32,605 nucleotides of DNA from Pseudolysinimonas_A sp041984585 (GCA_041984585.1 JBHIXX010000029.1:1-32605), one strand, 5' to 3'. Positions 7,303-15,298 are shown, counted from the stretch's first letter. The notes: generated by a model from the letters alone, not told the origin. Numbers and translations: made by a program.

Positions 7303-7944
7303 ATGGATGACGAGCAGTCCCCGGAGGTCGAGGCCTCCGACGACCCGGGCGCGGCCGACGGTCGCCCCGCCGCCGAGCTGCGGACGCTGTTCGAGGAGCA
7401 GGCGCTCCCGTTCATGGACCAGCTCTACGCGGCGGCGCTGCGCATGACGCGCAACCCGGCCGACGCCGGAGATCTCGTGCAGGAGACGTACGTGAAGGCG
7501 TACGCCGCGTTCGCGTCGTTCGAGCAGGGCACCAACCTCAAGGCCTGGCTCTACCGCATCCTCACCAATACCTTCATCAACGGCTACCGCAAGAACCAGC
7601 GGCAGCCCTACCAGAACCCCATCGACGAGCTCGAGGACTGGCAGCTCGGTTCCGCCGAGTCGCTGACCGTCGGGCGGTCGACCCGGAGCGCCGAGGCCGA
7701 GGCCATCGACCACCTCCCGGACAGCGACGTCAAAGACGCGTTGCAGTCCATCTCCGAGGACTTCCGGATCGCCGTCTACCTCGCCGACGTCGAGGGGTTC
7801 TCCTATCAGGAGATCGCCGACATCATGAAGACCCCCGTCGGCACCGTCATGAGCCGCATCCATCGGGGGCGTCGCCTCCTCCGCGAGCGCCTCGCGGACT
7901 ACGCTCGCGGTCGGGGCATCCAGACGGCTGGGAGCACGACATGA
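7303..7944 (+). CDS. sigR: ECF sigma factor, SigR/SigH type (thiol-oxidative stress)
   Basis: This 213-aa ECF sigma factor directs RNA polymerase to disulfide-stress promoters in the SigR/SigH paradigm. Region 2 spans about 33-100 (DAGDLVQETYVKAY at 55-68, and LKAWLYRILTNTFINGYRK, core-binding and -10 recognition). Region 4 spans about 143-196, with the helix-turn-helix FSYQEIADIMKTPVGTVMSR. The N-terminus (1-25) is acidic and variable. The stop overlaps the ATG of the anti-sigma gene (ATGA). I chose ATG 7303 as the main start, with TAGGCT 8 nt upstream. An in-frame ATG at 7225 would add 26 residues and sits just downstream of the predicted SigR promoter, which suggests a longer stress-induced isoform. 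The assignment rests on domain layout, the paired anti-sigma and the aroA-rsgA-hisN neighbourhood. Confidence 0.92.
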   Translation: MDDEQSPEVEASDDPGAADGRPAAELRTLFEEQALPFMDQLYAAALRMTRNPADAGDLVQETYVKAYAAFASFEQGTNLKAWLYRILTNTFINGYRKNQRQPYQNPIDELEDWQLGSAESLTVGRSTRSAEAEAIDHLPDSDVKDALQSISEDFRIAVYLADVEGFSYQEIADIMKTPVGTVMSRIHRGRRLLRERLADYARGRGIQTAGSTT

Positions 7945-8165
7945 CGGACTGCGGCTGCGAGAAGGCGAAGGCCGAGCTCGAGGAGTACCTGCACCGCGAG
8001 CTCAGCGACGACGACTTCCGCGACATCTCGGACCACCTCGAGAACTGCGACGACTGCTCCACCGAGCACCTCGTCGGCCTGACGCTGACCATGAAGATGC
8101 AGAAGGCGTGCCGCGAGCGCGCACCTGAGGACCTGCGCGCCGCGATCATCGCCCGCCTGGGCTGA
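7941..8165 (+). CDS. rsrA: zinc-binding redox-sensing anti-sigma factor, RsrA type
   Basis: This 74-aa ZAS-family anti-sigma binds the sigma factor when reduced and releases it when its cysteines form a disulfide. The HxxxCxxC motif is His32, Cys36, Cys39. Cys6 (with Cys4 beside it) is placed like the N-terminal zinc ligand of RsrA, and Cys57 matches the C-terminal cysteine region. It is short even for the family, like mycobacterial RshA. The start overlaps the sigma stop, giving balanced coupled expression. The protein is soluble, with no membrane segment. Confidence 0.92.
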   Translation: MTDCGCEKAKAELEEYLHRELSDDDFRDISDHLENCDDCSTEHLVGLTLTMKMQKACRERAPEDLRAAIIARLG

Positions 8166-8227
8166 GCACGCCGGCCCGCCTCGGCGATCCGACGGGCAGC
8201 CCCGAGCCGACCCGCCGGGCCGTGCCG

Positions 8228-8253
8228 AGGGGCGACGCCGAGGCGCCGCCCCT
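8228..8253 (-). terminator. hairpin between convergent genes
   Basis: AGGGGCG (8228-8234) and CGCCCCT (8247-8253) form a 7-bp stem, with further CGCC/GGCG complementarity inside the 12-nt loop. It lies 5 nt past the stop of the peptidase gene on the minus strand and could also stop the sigR-rsrA transcript. Confidence 0.55.
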
Positions 8254-8258
8254 GCGGG

Positions 8259-9167
8259 TCACTCCTGCCAGTACTTGGCGACGCAGCCCCACGGGTCGCC
8301 CGGGCCGAACTGGCCGCCGACGCCCTCGAAGCCGCCGAGCAGCGCCTCGCGGCGCTCGTCCGGCGTGCCGTGGTGCTGCGGGCTGTTGACCTCGAAGTCG
8401 CCGACGGCCTCCATCGCCGCGACCGCCTCGTCGACGTCGCCGGCCTCGAGGATCGCGTCGGTGTAGGCCGAGTACATCCAGTTGCCGGCGAAGCAGTCCG
8501 CGATCAGCTCGCGGTTCTTCGGGCTGGGGATGACGACGTCCTGGCCCTGCTCGTCGAACTGGGTGAGCATCTCGAACCAGACGTGGTGGCCGAACTCGTG
8601 GGCCACCACGATCGCCGCCGCGAAGTCGCCGGGGTAGGTGCTCTGTTGCGAGATGATCAGCCCCGACCACATCCACGCCATCGTGGTCTCGGGCAGCCAG
8701 ATGGTGCCGCGCCAGTCGGCGTCGGCGGTCACCTCGCCGTCGAGGTGGCAGTAGAACGCGTTCGGAGTGTCGTGCTCGAGGAAGTCGTTCCCCTGCTGGC
8801 CGTCGCCGTTCAGGTCGCAGAGCGTCGGCCAGGTCTCGTCCGGCTGGATGACGTCGTAGCTGACGTACGGCTCCGACAGCCCGATCTGCGCGAACCAGGC
8901 GCTCCACGTGGAGTCGAGGTCGGTGATGACGTAGTCGACGTACTCCTGCACCGTCTCGGCGTTGCCCGCCGAGATGCGGGTCGTCGAGACCAGGTCGGAG
9001 TCCGCCGGGTCGAGCCCGGCGCCGGCGTTGCAGTCGGCGATCTCGGCGATCGTCGACTCCTCGTCGCACTCGGCGACGGGCTGGAGGAGCGTCGGCGCGG
9101 TGCAGCCGGTGAGCAGCAGGAGCGCGAGGGCCGCGGGGGCGGCGACGCGCACGGAGGGGGTTCGCAT
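8259..9167 (-). CDS. secreted neutral zinc metallopeptidase lipoprotein
   Basis: This 302-aa lipoprotein has a signal peptide with lipobox LTGC (lipidated Cys22) and a putative neutral zinc metallopeptidase domain (YpfJ-like). The zinc site is HEFGHH (190-195), with Glu220 in the NRELIADCFAG helix as the likely third ligand. The C-terminal part has SPQHHGTPDERREAL, usual for the family. At least six more cysteines in the mature part suggest disulfides outside the cell. A DLNGDGQQGNDF stretch (118-129) looks like an EF-hand or dockerin-type calcium loop. The substrate is unknown. The ATG at 9165-9167 is preceded by a GAAGGACC-like ribosome binding site and a TACTGT -10 (9199-9204). It is not in an operon with kgd. 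Confidence 0.8.
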   Translation of the reverse strand: MRTPSVRVAAPAALALLLLTGCTAPTLLQPVAECDEESTIAEIADCNAGAGLDPADSDLVSTTRISAGNAETVQEYVDYVITDLDSTWSAWFAQIGLSEPYVSYDVIQPDETWPTLCDLNGDGQQGNDFLEHDTPNAFYCHLDGEVTADADWRGTIWLPETTMAWMWSGLIISQQSTYPGDFAAAIVVAHEFGHHVWFEMLTQFDEQGQDVVIPSPKNRELIADCFAGNWMYSAYTDAILEAGDVDEAVAAMEAVGDFEVNSPQHHGTPDERREALLGGFEGVGGQFGPGDPWGCVAKYWQE

Positions 9168-9198
9168 CGGAGAGGGTCCTTCGGGTGAGGGTCCCTCG

Positions 9199-9204
9199 AC
9201 AGTA
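9199..9204 (-). promoter_or_regulatory. -10 of the metallopeptidase lipoprotein gene
   Basis: TACTGT on the minus strand, 31 nt before the ATG, leaving a short leader with a ribosome binding site. Confidence 0.4.
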
Positions 9205-9225
9205 GCGCCTCGGTCCGGACGCCAC

Positions 9226-9290
9226 GTCCCCCGATGCCGTCACCGGGGGACGGGCGGACGCTCCCGCCGGACCGGTGGCCCGAGCGGGAG
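9226..9290 (-). terminator. two hairpins after kgd
   Basis: On the minus strand the kgd stop is followed first by a 7-bp stem (CTCCCGC 9261-9267 with GCGGGAG 9284-9290, 16-nt loop). An 8-bp stem comes next (GTCCCCCG 9226-9233 with CGGGGGAC 9244-9251, 10-nt loop). They probably form a tandem terminator insulating the lipoprotein gene. Confidence 0.5.
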
Positions 9291-9310
9291 GTGCCGTCAG
9301 CGGATGCGGC

Positions 9311-12300
9311 TCAGAGGCTCAGCGCGTGCGCGATCAGGTCGGCCTGCTCGGCGTTGCTGCGCTTCGTCGAACCGGTCGCCGGGGCGGCCGACGCCGGACG
9401 CGAGGCGACCGAGATCGTGCGTCCCTCCAGCCGACGCGCCAGCTCGAAGCTGATGAACGGCCAGGCGCCCTGGTTCTCCGGCTCCTCCTGCACCCACATC
9501 ACGTCCGCGCCCGGGTAGCGGCGCAGCACCTCGTTCACCGCGTCGGCGGGGAGCGGGTAGAACTGCTCCAGTCGCACCAGCGCGAACGAGTCGGCGTCGT
9601 CGCGCTTGCCGAGCTCGGTGAGCAGGTCGTAGTGGATCTTGCCGGAGTGCAGCAGCACCCGCTTGACCCCCGACGGCTCCGGCCGACGGGTGTCGTCGAG
9701 CACCGGCTGGAACACGCCCGACGTGAAGTCGGCGACCTCGCTCGTCGCGCCGCGCAGCCGCAGCATCGACTTCGGGGTGAACACCACCAGCGGACGACGC
9801 GGACGGGCGTACGCCTGGCGGCGCAGCAGGTGGAAGTACGACGCCGGCGTCGACGGACGCGCGATCGTCATGTTGTCCTCCGCCGCGAGCTGCAGGAAGC
9901 GCTCGATGCGCGCCGACGAGTGGTCGGGGCCCTGGCCCTCGTAGCCGTGGGGGAGCAGCATGACCACGCTCGACCGCTGGCCCCACTTCTGCTCCGCGCT
10001 CGACACGAACTCGTCGATGATCGTCTGCGCGCCGTTGACGAAGTCGCCGAACTGCGCCTCCCAGAGCACGAGCGCGTCCGGGCGCTCCACCGAGTAGCCG
10101 TACTCGAAGCCGAGCGCCGCGTACTCCGACAGCAGCGAGTCGTAGATCCAGAACCGCGCCTGGGACTCCGACAGGTTGAGCAGCGGCAGCCACTCCTGGC
10201 CGTTCTCCCGGTCGTGGAAGACCGCGTGGCGCGACACGAAGGTGCCGCGTCGGGCGTCCTGGCCGGCGAGGCGCACCGGGGTGCCCTCGAGCAGCAGCGA
10301 CCCGAGTGCCAGCAGCTCGCCGAAGCCCCAGTCGATCTGGCCGTTGCGGCTCATCTCGAAGCGCTTCTTCAGCAGCTGCTGCAGCTTGTTGTGCACGGTG
10401 AAGCCGGCCGGCGGGTTCTCGTGCGCGTCGCCGATCTGCTTGACCACCGCCTGCGCCACACCGGTCGACTCCGGCTCGCCCGAGGCGTCGTCGCGCTGCG
10501 AGTCGGGGCGCTCCAGGTCGGACACCGGATGCTGGTCGCCGCCGACCACGGGGATGGCGCCGGTCTGCGCCGCGTGGGTTTCGGCGAACGCGCGCTCCAG
10601 CCGCTCCTGGAAGTCCTGGTGCGCGGCGTCGTACTCCTCCTGGGTGATGTCACCACGGCCGACGAGCGCCTCGGTGTAGAGGGTGCGCACGCTGCGCTTC
10701 GCCTCGATCAGGTTGTACATCAGCGGCTGGGTCATCGACGGGTCGTCGCCCTCGTTGTGCCCGCGCCGCCGGTAGCAGATCAGGTCGATGACGACATCCC
10801 GCTTGAACTCCTGACGGTAGGCGAACGCGATCTCCGCGACGCGCACCACCGCCTCGGGGTCGTCGCCGTTCACGTGGAAGATCGGCGCCTGCACGGTCTT
10901 CGCCACATCCGTGGCGTACACCGACGAGCGGCCCTCGCCGGGGGGCGTGGTGAAGCCGACCTGGTTGTTGATGACGACGTGGATGGTGCCGCCGGTGCGG
11001 TACGCGCGCAGCTGCGACATCTGCAGCGTCTCCACGACGACGCCCTGGCCGGCCATCGACGCGTCGCCGTGCACCAGCAGGGGGAGGACGCCGTGGTCGC
11101 CCTTCGAGAGCCGGTCCTGCTTGGCGCGCACGATGCCCTCGAGCACGCCGTCGACCGCTTCGAGGTGCGAGGGGTTCGCGGCGAGGTAGACCGGCACCTC
11201 CTTGCCCGTCATCGAGGTGAAGGTGCCCTCGGTGCCGAGGTGGTACTTCACGTCGCCGGAGCCCTGCACGGTCTTCGGGTCCTGGGTGCCCTCGAACTCG
11301 CGGAAGATCTGCCCGTAGGTCTTGCCGGCGATGTTGGCGAGCACGTTCAGCCGGCCGCGGTGGGCCATGCCGATGGCGACCTCGTCGAGCTCCGCCTCGG
11401 CGGCGCCCTGCAGGATCTCGTCGATCAGGGCGATCGTCGACTCGCCGCCCTCGAGGCTGAACCGCTTCTGGCCGACGTACTTGGTCTGCAGGAACGTCTC
11501 GAACGCCTCCGCCTCGTTGAGGCGGGCGAGGATGCGCAGCTGCTCGTCGTGGGTCGGCTTCTCGTACGGCTTCTCGAGCCGGTCCTGGAACCACTTGCGC
11601 TGGGCCGGGTCCTGGATGTGCATGTACTCCAGGCCGACCGTGCGGCAGTACGAGTCGCGCAGGACGCCGAGCACCTCGCGCAGCAGCGCCGTGCGCTTGC
11701 CGGCGAAGCCGCCGACCGTGAACTCGCGGTCGAGGTCCCAGAAGGTGAGTCCGTGCTGCTCGATCTCGAGGTCGGGGTGCGACCGCTGCTGGTACTCCAG
11801 CGGGTCGATGTCGGCCATCAGGTGGCCGCGCACGCGGAACGAGTTGATCAGCTCCTGCACGCGGGCGGTCTTGCCGACGCGCTCGGAGAGGTCGACGTTG
11901 ATGTCCTCGGCCCAGTGGATCGGGGCCCACGGGATGCGCAGCGCCGAGAAGATGCCCTCGTAGAAGCCGCGCTCGCCGATGAGCAGCTCGTGCACCTTCT
12001 TGAGGAACTCGCCCGATCCGGCGCCCTGGATGACGCGGTGGTCGTAGGTGCTGGTCAGCGTGATCGTCTTGCCGATGCCGAGCTCGTGCAGCGTCTTCGC
12101 GCTCGACCCCTGGAACGCGGCCGGGTACTCCAGCGCGCCGGCGCCGATGATGCAGCCCTGCCCCTTCATCAGGCGGGGGACCGAGTGCTCGGTGCCGATG
12201 CCGCCGGGGTTGGTGAGCGACACCGTGATGCCCTGGAAGTCGGCGGCCGTCAGCTTGCCGTTGCGGGCGCGGGCGACGACGTCCTCGTACTCGGCGAGGA

Positions 12301-13090
12301 ACTCGGCGAAGGTCATCGTGTCGGCGCGCTTGATACCGGGCACCATGAGCGAGCGGGTGCCGTCGGGCTTCGGCAGGTCGATCGCGATGCCGAGGGTGAC
12401 GTGCGCCGGGGCGACGACGCTCGGCTTGCCATCCGGCTCGTCGTAGTAGACGTTCTGGCTCGGGAACTCCTTGAGCGTCTGCACCATCGCCCAGGCGATC
12501 AGGTGCGTGAAGGAGATCTTGCCGCCGCGGGCGCGGCGCAGGTGGTTGTTGATGACGATGCGGTTGTCGATCATCAGCTTCGCCGGAATGGTGCGCACGC
12601 TGGTCGCGGTCGGCACCGTGAGGCTCGCGTCCATGTTGGTCGCGAGGGTCTTGCTCATCCCCTTGAGCGGGGTGACGACGTCCTCCGCCTCGGCGGGCTC
12701 ATCCGTCTTGGCGGCGGCGGCCGGGGCCTCGGCCGGGATCGGCTGCGGCTTCGCCGGCGCCGAGGTGGTGCGCGCGATCGGCGTGCTGCCGGTGGCGGGG
12801 GCGGGCTCCGCGGCCACCGCGGGCACCTGGCGCGCGGGCGTCGACGTCGTCGGCTCCGGCACAGCGGGGGCGGCCTCGGCCGGCGCCTCGGGGGCGGATG
12901 CCGTCGGCGCGGCGTCGGCGGCCGGAAGCTGCTGACCGGTGCGTCGGGCCTCGAGCACCGGCCACCAGCTCTGGTCGACCGACTGCTTGTCGACGAGGTA
13001 GCGCTCGTACATCTCGTCGACGAGCCACTCGTTGGCTCCGAACTCTTCCGGGGTGTCGTCGGACATCGTCCCGGGCATCGTGCTGGACAC
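9311..13090 (-). CDS. kgd: 2-oxoglutarate dehydrogenase/decarboxylase, fused E2-E1 (Kgd/OdhA type)
   Basis: This 1259-aa TCA-cycle enzyme oxidatively decarboxylates 2-oxoglutarate with ThDP. Actinobacterial layout: a short N-terminal segment with FGANEWLVDEMYERY (17-31); an Ala/Pro-rich linker (about 52-130); an E2 acyltransferase catalytic domain (about 138-375) with the DHRVIQGAG motif (350-358) but no lipoyl domain; then the E1 part (about 400-1259). E1 motifs are HRGRLN (577-582), the ThDP site GDASMAGQG (675-683) with NNQVGF (708-713), and the C-terminal OGDH domain. I chose GTG 13088-13090 (VSSTMPGTMS) because homologues start with a similar short lead. Alternatives are ATG 13078 and 13066, and an in-frame GTG at 13157-13159 that sits 8 nt after a TAAGCT hexamer. 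No OdhI/GarA regulator gene is in the window. Confidence 0.93.
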   Translation of the reverse strand: MSSTMPGTMSDDTPEEFGANEWLVDEMYERYLVDKQSVDQSWWPVLEARRTGQQLPAADAAPTASAPEAPAEAAPAVPEPTTSTPARQVPAVAAEPAPATGSTPIARTTSAPAKPQPIPAEAPAAAAKTDEPAEAEDVVTPLKGMSKTLATNMDASLTVPTATSVRTIPAKLMIDNRIVINNHLRRARGGKISFTHLIAWAMVQTLKEFPSQNVYYDEPDGKPSVVAPAHVTLGIAIDLPKPDGTRSLMVPGIKRADTMTFAEFLAEYEDVVARARNGKLTAADFQGITVSLTNPGGIGTEHSVPRLMKGQGCIIGAGALEYPAAFQGSSAKTLHELGIGKTITLTSTYDHRVIQGAGSGEFLKKVHELLIGERGFYEGIFSALRIPWAPIHWAEDINVDLSERVGKTARVQELINSFRVRGHLMADIDPLEYQQRSHPDLEIEQHGLTFWDLDREFTVGGFAGKRTALLREVLGVLRDSYCRTVGLEYMHIQDPAQRKWFQDRLEKPYEKPTHDEQLRILARLNEAEAFETFLQTKYVGQKRFSLEGGESTIALIDEILQGAAEAELDEVAIGMAHRGRLNVLANIAGKTYGQIFREFEGTQDPKTVQGSGDVKYHLGTEGTFTSMTGKEVPVYLAANPSHLEAVDGVLEGIVRAKQDRLSKGDHGVLPLLVHGDASMAGQGVVVETLQMSQLRAYRTGGTIHVVINNQVGFTTPPGEGRSSVYATDVAKTVQAPIFHVNGDDPEAVVRVAEIAFAYRQEFKRDVVIDLICYRRRGHNEGDDPSMTQPLMYNLIEAKRSVRTLYTEALVGRGDITQEEYDAAHQDFQERLERAFAETHAAQTGAIPVVGGDQHPVSDLERPDSQRDDASGEPESTGVAQAVVKQIGDAHENPPAGFTVHNKLQQLLKKRFEMSRNGQIDWGFGELLALGSLLLEGTPVRLAGQDARRGTFVSRHAVFHDRENGQEWLPLLNLSESQARFWIYDSLLSEYAALGFEYGYSVERPDALVLWEAQFGDFVNGAQTIIDEFVSSAEQKWGQRSSVVMLLPHGYEGQGPDHSSARIERFLQLAAEDNMTIARPSTPASYFHLLRRQAYARPRRPLVVFTPKSMLRLRGATSEVADFTSGVFQPVLDDTRRPEPSGVKRVLLHSGKIHYDLLTELGKRDDADSFALVRLEQFYPLPADAVNEVLRRYPGADVMWVQEEPENQGAWPFISFELARRLEGRTISVASRPASAAPATGSTKRSNAEQADLIAHALSL

Positions 13091-13167
13091 GGCGGACCGC
13101 CTGCTCTCCTGGGTGGGTCGGTGGTGGCGGGGAAGCGTGCGGTCGCCAGGCGGCCACACGGTCGCCC

Positions 13168-13195
13168 AGCTTACGCCGTCGAGCCTGGTTAGGTT
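13168..13195. promoter_or_regulatory. divergent kgd/guaB1 promoter region
   Basis: Minus strand: TAAGCT (13168-13173) as the kgd -10. Plus strand: TAGGTT (13190-13195) followed by 6 nt and the guaB1 ATG, so guaB1 is probably leaderless. Only 111 bp separate the two start codons, and the -10 elements are 16 bp apart. Confidence 0.5.
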
Positions 13196-13201
13196 GGCCG
13201 T

Positions 13202-14509
13202 ATGCGCTTCGCGGGCCCGCACCCCCTGCACGATTTGACGTACTCCGACGTCTTCCTCATTCCGAGCCGGTCCGGGGTGACCAGTCGGCTCGATGTCGAC
13301 CTCGCCGCCCCCGACGGAACGGGGGCCACGATCCCGCTCGTCTCGGCCAACATGAACTCGGTCACCGGGCCCCGCCTGGCGGCCACGCTCGCCCGTCGCG
13401 GCGGGCTCGGCGTGCTCCCGCAGGACCTCGGGATGGACGAGGTCGTCGCCGCCGTGCGCTGGGTGAAGGAGCAGCCGCTGCTCTGGGACGTGCCGCTCGT
13501 CGCCGACGACCCGCGCCTCGACGGACGACCGCTCGACGGGCTGTTCACCGTCGACGCCGGGATGACCGACGCCCGCGCCGTGTTCGACCTGCTCGTCGCC
13601 GAGGACCACCGGCTCGCGCACGTCACCGCGGCCGGCGAGGTGGTCGGCTCGATCAGCCGCACGCAGGCGCTGCGCGGCACCCTCTACACGCCGGCCGTCG
13701 ACGCGCAGGGACGGCTGCGGGTGGCCGCCGCGCTCGGCATCAACGGCGACGTCGCCGGCAAGGCCCGCGCGCTCGCCGACGCGGGGGTCGACGTGCTCGT
13801 CGTCGACACCGCCCACGGCCACCAGGAGGGGATGCTGCGCGCGCTCGACGCGGTCTCGGCGCTCGGCCTCGGCCTCCCCATCGTCGCCGGCAACATCGTC
13901 ACCGCCGACGGGGTGCACGACCTCGTCTCCGCGGGAGCCACCATCCTCAAGGTCGGCGTCGGCCCCGGCGCCATGTGCACCACCCGGATGATGACCGCCG
14001 TCGGGCGCCCCCAGTTCTCCGCCGTGCTGGAGACGGCCGAGGCGGCGCGCGACCTGGGCGCGCACGTCTGGGCCGACGGGGGAGTGCGCTACCCGCGCGA
14101 CGTCGCCCTCGCCCTCGCGGCGGGTGCATCCGCCGTGATGATCGGCTCCTGGTTCGCGGGCACCCTCGAGGCGCCCGGCGAGATGGAGCGCGACGCCGAC
14201 GGCCGCTGGTACAAGCAGAGCTGGGGGATGGCCTCCACCAAGGCCGTGCACGCCCGGTTCGGCAGGCTCGACCCCTACGAGCTCGCCCGCAAGGAGCTGT
14301 TCGCCGAAGGCATCTCCAGCTCGAAGATCTACCTCGACCCGCTGCGGCCGTCGCTCGAAGACCTTCTCGACATGATCACGGCCGGCGTGCGGTCGTCGTT
14401 CACCTACGCCGGCGCCGGCGACGTGCCCGCCTTCCACGAGCGCGCGCACGTCGGCTTCCAGTCGGCCGCCGGGTACGAAGAGGGCAAGGCGCTGCCGGTC
14501 TCCTGGTAA
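13202..14509 (+). CDS. guaB1: GuaB1-family IMPDH-related protein, probable GMP reductase
   Basis: This 435-aa (beta/alpha)8 enzyme belongs to the IMPDH/GMPR family. The catalytic loop is GVGPGAMCTTR with Cys259, and the phosphate-binding segment is ADGGVRYPRD (291-300). Actinobacterial GuaB1 proteins act as GMP reductases (GMP + NADPH to IMP) in purine salvage, and the overall sequence fits GuaB1 better than true IMPDH (for example the C-terminal SSFTYAGAGDVPAFHERAHVG, roughly 399-419). The region between the N-terminal strands and residue 180, which normally holds two CBS motifs, has only about 75 residues. It resembles the second CBS plus the following YTPAVDAQGRLRVAAALGING linker, so one CBS motif appears lost. 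The ATG is set by TAGGTT 6 nt upstream. Confidence 0.85.
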   Translation: MRFAGPHPLHDLTYSDVFLIPSRSGVTSRLDVDLAAPDGTGATIPLVSANMNSVTGPRLAATLARRGGLGVLPQDLGMDEVVAAVRWVKEQPLLWDVPLVADDPRLDGRPLDGLFTVDAGMTDARAVFDLLVAEDHRLAHVTAAGEVVGSISRTQALRGTLYTPAVDAQGRLRVAAALGINGDVAGKARALADAGVDVLVVDTAHGHQEGMLRALDAVSALGLGLPIVAGNIVTADGVHDLVSAGATILKVGVGPGAMCTTRMMTAVGRPQFSAVLETAEAARDLGAHVWADGGVRYPRDVALALAAGASAVMIGSWFAGTLEAPGEMERDADGRWYKQSWGMASTKAVHARFGRLDPYELARKELFAEGISSSKIYLDPLRPSLEDLLDMITAGVRSSFTYAGAGDVPAFHERAHVGFQSAAGYEEGKALPVSW

Positions 14510-14537
14510 CTCGTGGGCGTTGGGGGTCGGCCGCGGT

Positions 14538-14631
14538 CTCCGGCGGTCGCACTCCGGACAAGAGCGGGGACCCCTGCCCCGATTGCCCTGAGCGCGACCG
14601 CCGGAGCCCGCTCGACGTCCGGGCGGGCTCC
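14538..14631 (+). other. overlapping inverted repeats between guaB1 and the HhH gene
   Basis: Stem A: CTCCGGCGGTCGC (14538-14550) with its perfect complement at 14594-14606, enclosing 43 nt that contain a smaller CGGGG/CCCCG hairpin. Stem B: GGAGCCCG (14603-14610) with CGGGCTCC (14624-14631), 13-nt loop. The 3' arm of A and the 5' arm of B share 14603-14606, so both cannot form completely at once. It could be a guaB1 terminator, an attenuator for the next gene, or a small structured RNA. Confidence 0.5.
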
Positions 14632-14663
14632 CCGTCGCCGGCGCTGGGTGAGAGCATGGGGGC

Positions 14664-15245
14664 ATGCCCGAATTGCACATCACCGGGGATGAGGCGGCCG
14701 ACGAGCTGCTGTCGCGCGATCCGTTGGCGCTGATGGTCGGGATGCTGCTCGACCAGCAGGTGGCGATGGAGACCGCGTTCTCCGGGCCCGCCAAGATCGC
14801 CGACCGGATGGGGGCGTTCGACGCCGCGACGATCGCGGGCGCCGACCCGGAGGAGTTCGCCGCGCTGTGCAAGCAGCCGCCCGCCGTGCACCGGTTCCCC
14901 GGCTCGATGGCGCAGCGCATCCAGGACCTGTGCTCGGCGCTCGTCGCCGACTGGGGCGGTGATGCCGCGGCGGTCTGGACCCGCGGCGAGCCGGACGGCG
15001 CGGAGGTGTACGCGCGGCTGCGGAAGCTCCCCGGATTCGGCGAGCAGAAGGCCCGCATCTTCATCGCCCTGCTCGGCAAGCAGTACGGGCTGACGGCATC
15101 CGGATGGCGGGAAGCGGCGGGGAAATACGGCGCGGACGGCACGGAACTCTCCGTGGCGGATATCGTGGATGCCGCGTCCCTGCAACGGGTGCGCGAAGCC
15201 AAGCGCGCGGCGAAGGCCGCGGCGAAGTCCCAGAAGGGGAGCTAG
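14664..15245 (+). CDS. HhH-GPD family base-excision repair-like protein
   Basis: This 193-aa protein has the endonuclease III/AlkA-like helix-hairpin-helix fold. The HhH motif is LRKLPGFGEQKARIFIALLG at about residues 119-138, which would contact DNA backbone near a damaged base. The N-terminal DPLALMVGMLLDQQVAMETAFSG segment (roughly 19-41) matches the small actinobacterial HhH-GPD family. I do not see the Lys-containing hairpin plus catalytic Asp of classical EndoIII arranged as usual, nor an iron-sulfur cysteine cluster, so glycosylase activity is unproven. The C-terminal tail (176-193) is Lys/Ala-rich and probably DNA- or RNA-interacting. The hexamer GAGCAT lies 6 nt before the ATG. Confidence 0.75.
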   Translation: MPELHITGDEAADELLSRDPLALMVGMLLDQQVAMETAFSGPAKIADRMGAFDAATIAGADPEEFAALCKQPPAVHRFPGSMAQRIQDLCSALVADWGGDAAAVWTRGEPDGAEVYARLRKLPGFGEQKARIFIALLGKQYGLTASGWREAAGKYGADGTELSVADIVDAASLQRVREAKRAAKAAAKSQKGS

Positions 15246-15298
15246 GTGGGCGACGACCCCCCTCATAGTCCGAGGTCCCGACCCCGGCGGGTGAGCGC

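Noticed and set aside
9275..13192. 1305-codon open frame on the plus strand across kgd
   Set aside because: It is exactly antisense to kgd, Arg/Leu/Val/Glu-rich without domain pattern. Such frames arise from the GC codon bias of the real gene.
13202..14509. True IMP dehydrogenase (guaB2)
   Set aside because: The sequence, short CBS region and C-terminal part fit GuaB1; it has the catalytic Cys, but so do GMP reductases.
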